11,929 bases of DNA from Phycisphaerae bacterium (GTDB lineage: Bacteria > Planctomycetota > Phycisphaerae > JAAYCJ01). Positions 5,823-11,929 of this stretch are shown piece after piece (the first letter of the stretch is position 1; every line of letters starts with the position of its first letter). Position numbers and translations under genes: made by a program. The DNA is taken from the NCBI GenBank assembly GCA_012514125.1, contig JAAZAW010000244.1:1-11929 (forward strand). The letters run 5' to 3'. The notes below the pieces were generated by a model. The model worked only from the letters and a program-made list of their open reading frames with translations. It searched no databases and was not told where the DNA came from.

Positions 5823-6020
5823 CAAAAAGGTTAAGAAAAAAGTAAAATTTCGCCCCGAAGACAACTTTTGTCAAAAACGTCAAAATCCGTTAAAACCCCT
5901 TTTAAATGAGTTATAAGCGGGAATCTGTCGATTCGGTGAAACTCGCTTTGCCGGTTTGGGGCTCGCTTGTTCCTCGTTTCTTTCACCGCCAAATTTAGAA
6001 CCAATCGTTTTGGCCGCATC
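5823..6020. other. Gene-free region between plsY and the lipoprotein promoters
   Basis: No coding region is supported in this part of the 435-base gap 5586-6020. It holds a GACAA-CTT-TTGTC inverted repeat (5860-5872) resembling a repressor site, extra TTGAC-type hexamers at 5869-5874 and 5878-5883 without good -10 partners, a GAATC/GATTC hairpin (5921-5934), and a longer CGGTGAAA/TTTCACCG pairing (5934-5941 with 5981-5988, 39-nt loop) just past the plsY stop. No clear intrinsic terminator for plsY was found. Confidence 0.5.
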
Positions 6021-6695
6021 TTAGTGCAGTGAAAATTTATTTTCCGTTCCCTCGCGTAATCGCCGAATATTTCCCAAATGACGAAAAATGACAAGCCCCG
6101 CCATGAGTACGGCAAAAGTCAGCAATATCCATTGATCGTTGAGGTTCCAGCCTGGAATCGTGAGTATAAACGTCAAGTAACTCACAACAAAGACCGCCGC
6201 CGCTACAACCGAACCCAGCGAAACGTAACCGCTGATTTTTACCAGAACGATCCATGTCGCCAACGCGATCAGACCCGGAAATGTAAAATACGGATAAATG
6301 GCCAGAACGACCCCCAGACTCGTCGAAACACCCTTGCCCCCTTTAAACTTCAGCCAGCACGGCCAGTTATGTCCGGCAATCGCGAAAAACGCCGCCAGAA
6401 GCCAGAACGCAAACATCGCCGGCCTGCTGATCGTCGAATGAAAAAGAATCTGTCCCGCCACAAACGTGGGCACAAATCCTTTGAGCGTATCAAGTAGAAA
6501 AACAATGAAAAAATAGTTCCGCCCCAGCACTCTGCCCGCATTGGTCGCCCCGATATTTTTGCTGCCGTGTTCGCGCAGATCGATGCCCTTGAACCGTCCA
6601 ATAAGATAAGCAAACGAAATCGATCCCATCAGATAGGAAAAAATCATTACCCCGATGATCTTTGAACTTGTCGACAGACTATGAAATATTTCCAT
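6021..6695 (-). CDS. plsY: Acyl-phosphate:glycerol-3-phosphate acyltransferase PlsY
   Basis: PlsY is an inner-membrane enzyme that moves an acyl group from acyl-phosphate (made by PlsX) to glycerol-3-phosphate, the first acylation in phospholipid synthesis. At 224 residues it is close to the usual family length. All three conserved cytoplasmic motifs are intact: GSKNIGATN (44-52); the G-H-N-W-P...F-K-G-G-K-G-V-S-T block (108-125); and RHLGNIRRLREGTE (205-218). Hydrophobic segments fit a polytopic protein. The ATG at 6695 has AAGGG ten nt upstream, and that site overlaps the stop of the WaaG-like gene (13-nt gap), so it is probably co-transcribed and coupled. It is the last gene of the LPS-core operon. 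A phospholipid gene at the end of a core-LPS operon may help balance the two lipid types, but this is inference. Confidence 0.96.
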   Translation of the reverse strand: MEIFHSLSTSSKIIGVMIFSYLMGSISFAYLIGRFKGIDLREHGSKNIGATNAGRVLGRNYFFIVFLLDTLKGFVPTFVAGQILFHSTISRPAMFAFWLLAAFFAIAGHNWPCWLKFKGGKGVSTSLGVVLAIYPYFTFPGLIALATWIVLVKISGYVSLGSVVAAAVFVVSYLTFILTIPGWNLNDQWILLTFAVLMAGLVIFRHLGNIRRLREGTENKFSLH

Positions 6696-6708
6696 TGAAC
6701 TTACGCCC

Positions 6709-7875
6709 TTAACGGTCTTTCAAAAAAGTATGATAAAAATTCATCAGTTGTTCCACATGATAATCCATGCCGATCCTCGATCGCATGGCCGTCGCATTTT
6801 TGGAAAAATGCACTCGAAGCTCCGCATCCATCAGTTTAATCCAGTTCTCCGCCATTTCCTCCGGATCGGCCGGATCATCAACCACCAGCCCGCAATCCCG
6901 CTCTCGAAGCAACTCGCTTGCCCCGTTAAACCGCGTGCTGATGGCCGGAAGCCCGCATGCCATCGCCTCAAGGACCACTCTGCTGCATGGATCGTACCAC
7001 GTCGGATGAATCAAAAAATCCGACATCCTCAGCATCGCGCTCACATCGTCCGCCTGTCCGAAAAAAATGAAATTCTCCGCCAGCTCCATCGCCGAAATCC
7101 GTTTGTGATAGGGTTGAATATTATCAGGGCCCGCGATGATAAATCGAAATTTCTCCAGATGCTCACAATACTTTTCTTTCAATACCCCGGCAGCTTCAAC
7201 GATCACATCCAAACCCTTAAGCTTAAAGTTCGTTGCCAGAAAAATACCCGCGAGTTGATCCTCACGAATCTTCAGTGCCGCCCGGTGTTCATTTCGTTCC
7301 GTTATCTCCGACACGGCAGGTAATCGGTCAAGGTCCACACCGTTAAAAATAACTTCAATCCGATCATCCGCCAGTTGCAGATGTTCCACACACTGCCGCC
7401 GAACATAATCGCTTACCGCCAGGAATCGACAATCGGTTTTCTTCGCCAGAAATTCTTCCACCCGTCGAACCTCCCGCTGCCGCGCGTTAGGTCCGATCAT
7501 CCGGCGAATTACTTTTTTAATGCCGTTATATCGGCTTAAACTACGCAGATATGTTTCCTGGATCAATCCGCCTCTTGGCTGATAAACCTGAGCGTCCGGA
7601 ATCGGTGTGATCGCATGAATCACATCAACCCGATCTCTGCGAAGATATTCTCCCGCCTGCTGCACGAATCGCCTGAAACGCCCGGTCCGCGACGGACATC
7701 GAATCTGCAGGTCCGTCAACCGGCACTTCGCTCCCGCGGGCAATCCTCCCGACTGCGCCGTCAAAATCAGAACGTCCATACCTCGTTTCGCCAGCAATTC
7801 GGCGATTTCAAATGTCGAACGTTCCTGCCCGCCCCGGGCCACATCGAATTGTTCGATCACCATCGCGACTTTCAT
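6709..7875 (-). CDS. WaaG/RfaG-like LPS core glycosyltransferase (GT4)
   Basis: This GT-B fold glycosyltransferase of 388 residues probably adds a hexose to the LPS inner core at the cytoplasmic membrane face. The N-terminus MKVAMVIEQFDVARGGQERST (1-21) is the acceptor-side glycine-rich loop typical of WaaG-type enzymes. VIFNGVDLDRL (175-185) joins the two domains. NFKLKGLD (216-223) begins the donor domain. HPTWYDPCSRVVLEAMACGLP (290-310) holds the nucleotide-sugar site, with D295-x7-E303 in place of EX7E, followed by ISTRFNGASEL. The HPxxYDPCS form is common among WaaG-like enzymes and is not a defect. Its ATG overlaps the upstream stop (ATGA at 7872-7875) with GGTGAAGG before it, so it is translationally coupled to the double-kinase gene. 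The exact sugar and acceptor cannot be read from sequence. Confidence 0.88.
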   Translation of the reverse strand: MKVAMVIEQFDVARGGQERSTFEIAELLAKRGMDVLILTAQSGGLPAGAKCRLTDLQIRCPSRTGRFRRFVQQAGEYLRRDRVDVIHAITPIPDAQVYQPRGGLIQETYLRSLSRYNGIKKVIRRMIGPNARQREVRRVEEFLAKKTDCRFLAVSDYVRRQCVEHLQLADDRIEVIFNGVDLDRLPAVSEITERNEHRAALKIREDQLAGIFLATNFKLKGLDVIVEAAGVLKEKYCEHLEKFRFIIAGPDNIQPYHKRISAMELAENFIFFGQADDVSAMLRMSDFLIHPTWYDPCSRVVLEAMACGLPAISTRFNGASELLRERDCGLVVDDPADPEEMAENWIKLMDAELRVHFSKNATAMRSRIGMDYHVEQLMNFYHTFLKDR

Positions 7876-9608
7876 GCCTTCACCGCACGCTCCTGCGTTG
7901 TCTTCCGATGTTTCTGATTATGCCGTTCGATTTTTCCGCACTTGGCGACGATTTCTAGAATCATCCTCTTGTCCTCGTGCCCCAGCCTCGATTTACCGAG
8001 ATACGCCAGAAAAAATCTCATCCGATCCGTCCGCGAAATAATGCGTTTCGGTGCCGAAAAATTCAGCGCCGCCAGGTCCTTGATCAACCATCGCTTTCTC
8101 CGCCATCGTACTTTGAAGCATCTCGCCAGATCGATCAAATAAAAAATCGGACTCCCATTGCGTTTGAACCCGATAAAAATATGCGACAAATACAAATCTC
8201 GATGACAAAACCCATTCCGATGAAATCGTCCGATCATCCGAGCCAACTGCTCCATCCATTCGCGTCGTCGCAGAATCTCCTCGCGATTGGCGCCTCGGGC
8301 GAAATGTTTGGGCACAAAAACTTCCAGCGATTGACCCACCAAACCTTGCGTAATCAGCGTACTCGCCCGCTCATAACAAAACGTCATTTTCTCCGCATAC
8401 GCCACCACCACCGGCGCCGGAATTCGGCTCAAACCCATCTGCTTGATCATCGCCCGCTCATGCCAACATCCCGAATGCCGCACCGTGCCCGAAAAAATCC
8501 GATCCACCTGATCCTTGATCCGCGGGTGATGCACACGCTTGAGGTAAAGCCATATCCATTGATGATTCATAAACGCGTCAAACCGCATGCGAAATCGCCG
8601 CCCAAGCCCCGGCTTGTATAATTCACTCCCTTTCTGAAACGTAAAAATCGTCTTCGGGTCCAGCAGTCCCTGCTTTTCAAGAATCTCCTTGAATCGAACA
8701 TTCACCACCAGCTCGCCGATCCGCTCATAACATTCCTCCTCCGGCAAAGGCTGATTAGGCGGCATCAAACTCAACGCCCGCACTTCCTCTCGCAAAAATC
8801 TCAGCCACGTTTCCCCCCGTGGAAAATATTTCTGCCAAAGCGTTCGACGCACCGCCCGCGGATGCCGCCGATCAAGTCCAATATACCCCGTCGCGATTCG
8901 CATCAGATCGCTGGGCGAAAGCACACCTCGCAGCGAATAAAAAAAATGTTCAAGTTGCCGGTCGCGAATCGCCGTCGTCAATCCGGTTTCCGCTCGTTCC
9001 ACGTCAATAAACGTAAATCGCCAGAATGGTTTTCCGATCTCCTGCGAACCTGTAGTTTCGACAAAAAAATGTTTTCCCACCAGATCGGGCCAAACAATTT
9101 TCGCCGAATGAATCTTCGCCAGAACCTGCCCAAGCTCGCGAAGCAATTGCTGTCGCGCAACCGGGTTCGTCTTTCGTATCCCGGGACGTCCCCAACTTAA
9201 AAGCTGCGTGTAAATATCGTGCCCCGGTGCCCTGGCCTGAATCGCCACCGCCCGCCGAGGCCGGCCCATATAACGCCGTTCAATCACCGCGTACAAAGGC
9301 GCGACATTAAGATCATTTTGCGAAAAAAGTTCGTTGGCTCCAAGCATCTTCACCGCGCGACTGGCAGGGAGTCGAAACCGCACCAAATCACCCAAAAACT
9401 CTTTCCACGAAATTCGTCTTTCCTGTCGAAGAAACAGTGTCCCCATCTTTTCCGGTATCGTCCGGCTCGACAGTTCCAGACATCGCCTCCCATCATGGCG
9501 ACTGACCACCCGCCCATCCGACCACTGGATCAGCCTCTCAAAATCCAACAGCCCGGCTTCTTTCAACATCGCCGCATATTCCATATTGATATATCGATAA
9601 TCCGCCAT
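7872..9608 (-). CDS. Tandem LPS-kinase-like protein: degenerate N-terminal and intact C-terminal WaaP/Kdo-kinase folds
   Basis: The protein has 578 residues and two kinase-like halves that align by eye, each opening with a GLLD segment (19-22 and 315-318). The C-terminal half (about 312-560) keeps the catalytic set: K357 in YLKR, E384 in the following helix, HRDLYLSHIF at 469-478 and D493 in LIDLAR, the pattern of WaaP/KdkA-type sugar kinases of the LPS core. The N-terminal half (about 15-290) has R61 where the lysine should be, S83 for the helix glutamate and W-P-D (173-175) for HRD. It keeps D175, H180 and D202 (IDVER). It may be a pseudokinase or a subfamily with altered chemistry. The ATG at 9608 has AGGAAG just upstream. 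It lies 120 nt after a single-domain kinase-like gene and overlaps the WaaG-like gene by 4 nt. Likely role: phosphorylation of heptose or Kdo in the inner core. Confidence 0.82.
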   Translation of the reverse strand: MADYRYINMEYAAMLKEAGLLDFERLIQWSDGRVVSRHDGRRCLELSSRTIPEKMGTLFLRQERRISWKEFLGDLVRFRLPASRAVKMLGANELFSQNDLNVAPLYAVIERRYMGRPRRAVAIQARAPGHDIYTQLLSWGRPGIRKTNPVARQQLLRELGQVLAKIHSAKIVWPDLVGKHFFVETTGSQEIGKPFWRFTFIDVERAETGLTTAIRDRQLEHFFYSLRGVLSPSDLMRIATGYIGLDRRHPRAVRRTLWQKYFPRGETWLRFLREEVRALSLMPPNQPLPEEECYERIGELVVNVRFKEILEKQGLLDPKTIFTFQKGSELYKPGLGRRFRMRFDAFMNHQWIWLYLKRVHHPRIKDQVDRIFSGTVRHSGCWHERAMIKQMGLSRIPAPVVVAYAEKMTFCYERASTLITQGLVGQSLEVFVPKHFARGANREEILRRREWMEQLARMIGRFHRNGFCHRDLYLSHIFIGFKRNGSPIFYLIDLARCFKVRWRRKRWLIKDLAALNFSAPKRIISRTDRMRFFLAYLGKSRLGHEDKRMILEIVAKCGKIERHNQKHRKTTQERAVKA

Positions 9609-9728
9609 TCACTTCCTGCTATCGTCTATTATTTCATAACTTCTATCACCGCAAATCGTCTTATTCGCGACCACTTTCTCTTAGCCTCGAACTCTAAGCC
9701 GACCGAAGCATCTTCTTCTAACTTCCAA
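9609..9728 (-). other. 120-nt intergenic gap inside the LPS-core operon
   Basis: This is the largest gap in the right-hand operon. I see no terminator hairpin and no convincing promoter, so read-through from the upstream kinase-like gene is the simplest view. The only clear signal is the AGGAAG ribosome site for the double-kinase gene. Confidence 0.5.
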
Positions 9729-10628
9729 CTATCTTCCATCCCGTCGTTGCCGTCGATGTTCAATCTCCCATCGCACCCGCCAAAGCATCGCCCGGTCCTG
9801 CCGGTCAAATCCTCTGCCGCCCACATATTTCTTATACCAGTTCAAGCGCGTTCTCGGTGTAAAGTATAAACTCGCGAGCTTATCCAGACCAGCAAGATCA
9901 TGCATGATCCCGTTTCGTCGCCTGAGCCAAAACCATCGCCGTCCGCCTCGCGGACAATCGATCAAAAACAATTTTACCCCCTCCGGCCTTCGCTGAACCA
10001 GAATATTTCGCCATTGCAGATCAATATGAAAAAAATTGGCATCATGCATCTTGCGAACAATCCCCGCCAATTGCTCAAAAATCTCTTCCATTTCCGCTGC
10101 CACCCGTCCGCCGTCTTCAACACCTGCCGAATGCACTTCCCCTCGTGCCATCTCCTCCGGAGCCGGGATACCTCGTCGTCCTTTTCTTCTGCCGGGTACG
10201 TCTCGATGCTCCACCTTGTTCCAGTATCGCTCGGCATACTCTTCCAGCGTCATCGCGTCTTCAACCCCCGCCGTAAGAAGAAACGCATCGATCAGCCCAC
10301 CTAAAAATCGTCGTTCTCCTATCGCCAGCACTTTCGGCACAGGAATTCCAATCTCGTCCATCCGGCGATAATTCTTCGCCTCCAGATAGACCTTCGCCGG
10401 TCGAAGAAAATATCGATACCATCCGTCGGCGATAATCTTTTTAAGAAAAATTCCCCCTCGCCACTCATTTTTATCCGCTTCGAGCCGATGCACACGCGTG
10501 ATACTCGTTTGGCTGACAGGATTTTCCACATACCCGATAATCGCCGAATAACGCTCGAATCCCAGTAATTTCGCCAGTTCCCCCCAACGCGGGTCCATCG
10601 TTATCATTTCGTTTCCATGAAACACCAT
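9729..10628 (-). CDS. WaaP/InaA-type lipopolysaccharide kinase-like protein
   Basis: This 299-residue protein has a protein-kinase-like fold. Visible landmarks are K63 in FLKK, E83 in the following helix (YLEAKNYRRM, 81-90), IGIPVPKVLAIGE (93-105) leading to the hinge, H201-I-D203-L-Q-W-R-N208 as catalytic loop (HID for HRD) and D224 in FLIDCPRGG. All essential residues are present, so it should be active, probably phosphorylating a core sugar such as heptose in the cytoplasm. Between hinge and catalytic loop (about 138-180) is an insertion rich in Arg, Gly and Glu that looks like a disordered loop. The ATG at 10628 has GAGG about 11 nt upstream; ATGs at residues 8 and 11 are alternatives. 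It starts 21 nt after the hldC stop, tying it to ADP-heptose synthesis. Confidence 0.85.
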   Translation of the reverse strand: MVFHGNEMITMDPRWGELAKLLGFERYSAIIGYVENPVSQTSITRVHRLEADKNEWRGGIFLKKIIADGWYRYFLRPAKVYLEAKNYRRMDEIGIPVPKVLAIGERRFLGGLIDAFLLTAGVEDAMTLEEYAERYWNKVEHRDVPGRRKGRRGIPAPEEMARGEVHSAGVEDGGRVAAEMEEIFEQLAGIVRKMHDANFFHIDLQWRNILVQRRPEGVKLFLIDCPRGGRRWFWLRRRNGIMHDLAGLDKLASLYFTPRTRLNWYKKYVGGRGFDRQDRAMLWRVRWEIEHRRQRRDGR

Positions 10629-10649
10629 CGTCTCTGGACCTCGGAATGT

Positions 10650-11147
10650 TCAGCGATTCGTCGAGCCGAGTTGCCGGATAAAATCGCTGGAATTATGATT
10701 TTTCGGGTCGCCCACGATAGCAATACGCCCGCCATACCCCAACACCGTCGCTCGCTCCGGAACATTGTCGTATGAATAATCCGTTCCCTTCGCGTGAACG
10801 TCGGGCTTTAAAAGCAACAATAACTCCTCGCACTTTTCACCGTCGAAACTCGTCACCAAATCCACACATCCAAATTCCGCGATAATCTCCATCCGTTCCG
10901 ACAATGGCATTAAAGGCCGAGATGCTCCCTTGAGTTTTCGGATCGATTCATCCGAATTCAACGCCGTAATCAACACGTCGCCCTCCATCGCCGCTCCCTG
11001 AAGATACCGCACATGTCCCACATGAATCAGATCAAAACAACCGTTGGAAAAAACAATCGTCTTGCCCGCTTCCTTCAGCGCGTTCACCCGCTCCAGCAAC
11101 TGCGAATGATCTGATATAATCTTTTTATGACTTTCCGACATACTCAT
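10650..11147 (-). CDS. hldC: D-glycero-beta-D-manno-heptose 1-phosphate adenylyltransferase (stand-alone RfaE2 domain)
   Basis: This enzyme activates heptose-1-phosphate with ATP to ADP-heptose, the donor for LPS inner-core heptoses. In 165 residues it shows the cytidylyltransferase-like signature NGCFDLIHVGHVRYL (35-49) with HVGH at 42-45, NSDESIRKLKG (64-74), RPLMPLSERMEII (77-89), KPDVHAKGTDY (114-124) and the closing NSSDFI (152-157) phosphate-binding turn. It corresponds to the C-terminal half of E. coli HldE but is a separate ORF. The ATG at 11147 overlaps the end of the kinase gene by 23 nt in another frame; a second ATG at 11141 is an alternative start. No strong ribosome site is visible, so translation probably depends on coupling to hldA. 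Confidence 0.93.
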   Translation of the reverse strand: MSMSESHKKIISDHSQLLERVNALKEAGKTIVFSNGCFDLIHVGHVRYLQGAAMEGDVLITALNSDESIRKLKGASRPLMPLSERMEIIAEFGCVDLVTSFDGEKCEELLLLLKPDVHAKGTDYSYDNVPERATVLGYGGRIAIVGDPKNHNSSDFIRQLGSTNR

Positions 11148-11929
11148 CGATCACATCCATTAATTCCTGCGGATAACAGCACGCACAGCCGTATTTCATC
11201 ACCACCACCGAACCCGCGCAATTCGCCAGTTCCGCCGCCTGATAAAAATCCGCTCCCGCCGCCAGCGACAATATCAGCGTCGATCCTGCCGTGTCGCCTG
11301 CGCCCGTCAAATCTATAATCTTGTCCGTGCCGACCGCCGGCACCAGTTTATAATCCTGTTTGTCGCGATAGACCAGCATCCCCTGGTTCCCCAGCGTCAC
11401 AATCACCGCCTGGGACCTGGTTTGCGACTTCAACTTCTCCGCAACGTTCACGATATCGACCTTGCTCCTGCCGGTTTTAATCTCCGCCGCATCCAACGCT
11501 TCCTGCTCGTTGGGTTTGATCGCCGTCAAATCCGTAAACTGCCCGATATGGTAACGAGAATCCGCCAGGACCGGTTTATTCTTCGCCACCTTTTGCATCA
11601 TTCGGCCTATCGCCTCGTCGATCAGATGATAGCCGTAATCGCTGATAATCCACCCATCGATCTCCCCGTCCGCCTTCGCAATATCCTCTTCAATTTTCGC
11701 CATGATTTCACGGCAGGGGGGCTTGGAGGGTTCATAATCCACCCGCATTACCTGCTGTGCCAGCGTATGTGTCCCACCCGCTAATATTCGAGTCTTACGA
11801 ACCGTCCCATACTTCGAATCACAATAAACCCCCGACGTATCTATCGCGCATTTCACCAATTGTTCCTGAAGCCGGGTCCCAATGGTATCCTCTCCGATGA
11901 CACCAAAAAGTCTGACCTTCGCCCCCAGT
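11125..11929 (-). CDS. hldA: D-glycero-beta-D-manno-heptose-7-phosphate kinase (PfkB fold), 5' end outside the window
   Basis: This is the kinase partner of ADP-heptose synthesis, adding phosphate at C1 of heptose-7-phosphate. The frame is open to the window edge. Its first readable residues, LGAKVRLFGVIGEDTIG, are the conserved PfkB block found about 60-80 residues into the protein, so the N-terminal substrate-binding part is missing here and about 267 residues are visible. The block DGWIISDYGYHLI, the KPNEQEA segment, VIVTLGNQGM and the PfkB signature DLTGAGDTAGSTL, with the catalytic Asp in GAGD, are all present. A TTG at 11859 is internal and is not the start. It ends with a TAA at 11125-11127 inside the start of hldC. 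E. coli fuses the two activities in HldE; here the order is the same but the ORFs are separate. The operon promoter lies beyond the right edge. Confidence 0.93.
   Translation of the reverse strand, partial: LGAKVRLFGVIGEDTIGTRLQEQLVKCAIDTSGVYCDSKYGTVRKTRILAGGTHTLAQQVMRVDYEPSKPPCREIMAKIEEDIAKADGEIDGWIISDYGYHLIDEAIGRMMQKVAKNKPVLADSRYHIGQFTDLTAIKPNEQEALDAAEIKTGRSKVDIVNVAEKLKSQTRSQAVIVTLGNQGMLVYRDKQDYKLVPAVGTDKIIDLTGAGDTAGSTLILSLAAGADFYQAAELANCAGSVVVMKYGCACCYPQELMDVIDEYVGKS

Noticed and set aside
5831..6115. 94-codon minus-strand frame overlapping the end of plsY
   Set aside because: It overlaps the conserved plsY C-terminal motif in another frame and continues into a gene-free region; no family pattern.
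7977..8621. 214-codon plus-strand frame opposite the double-kinase gene
   Set aside because: Its product is rich in Pro, Arg, His and Ser without motifs, as expected for an antisense shadow. The minus strand encodes a coherent kinase domain with HRD and DLAR motifs.
9219..9869. 216-codon plus-strand frame spanning the end of one kinase-like gene and the start of another
   Set aside because: It is low in recognisable motifs, crosses two genes on the other strand, and is readily explained by codon bias on that strand.
11108..11135. Programmed frameshift joining hldA to hldC
   Set aside because: The A5 run begins at the hldA stop rather than before it, and hldC has its own ATG codons; reinitiation or coupling is simpler.

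Overview
The window looks like chromosomal DNA of a diderm (Gram-negative) bacterium with roughly balanced base composition. The case for an outer membrane with heptose-containing lipopolysaccharide (LPS) rests on an LptB-type ATPase, an ADP-heptose synthesis pair (HldA-type kinase, partial, plus HldC/RfaE2-type adenylyltransferase), a WaaG-like glycosyltransferase and three WaaP/Kdo-kinase-like domains. Tiny lipoprotein genes, a long AACTTTYY-type octamer repeat and TAnnnT-type -10 boxes would fit the Planctomycetota/PVC group (for example Phycisphaerae). That placement is a guess from general resemblance. No phage, transposon, CRISPR, rRNA or tRNA signature was seen.

Layout, left to right. 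(1) 18-166: an 8-bp tandem repeat whose unit changes in ordered blocks. (2) 324-1061 (+): the only plus-strand gene, an M50 (site-2-protease type) intramembrane metalloprotease. It converges on (3), a minus-strand cluster read from 4891 down to 1093: lptB, a PAP2 phosphatase, a GT4 glycosyltransferase and an M48/Ste24-type membrane metalloprotease. The first three are tightly packed behind a good promoter (4924-4952). The M48 gene sits after a 92-nt gap with its own candidate promoter. (4) 5062-5872: a small transcription unit on the minus strand with sigma70-like promoters, a 13-codon leader ORF, two very small lipoprotein genes that look like paralogues, and a strong intrinsic terminator. 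The 50-aa lipoprotein gene has one of the best Shine-Dalgarno sequences in the window. (5) 6021-11929 (-): an LPS-core operon entering from the right edge: hldA (5' end outside), hldC, a single-domain LPS kinase-like gene, a 578-aa double kinase-fold protein, a WaaG-like glycosyltransferase and plsY. Most junctions are overlaps or gaps under 25 nt.

How the genes fit together (inference): the right-hand operon would make ADP-heptose, build the inner core and phosphorylate it with two kinase-type proteins (three kinase folds), with phospholipid synthesis (PlsY) tied to the same transcript. The lptB operon would export the finished LPS and contribute a lipid phosphatase and another sugar transferase. 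The most novel-looking items are the tandem tiny-lipoprotein unit with its leader ORF, and the 578-aa protein, whose N-terminal kinase fold has lost several catalytic residues while its C-terminal fold keeps them.
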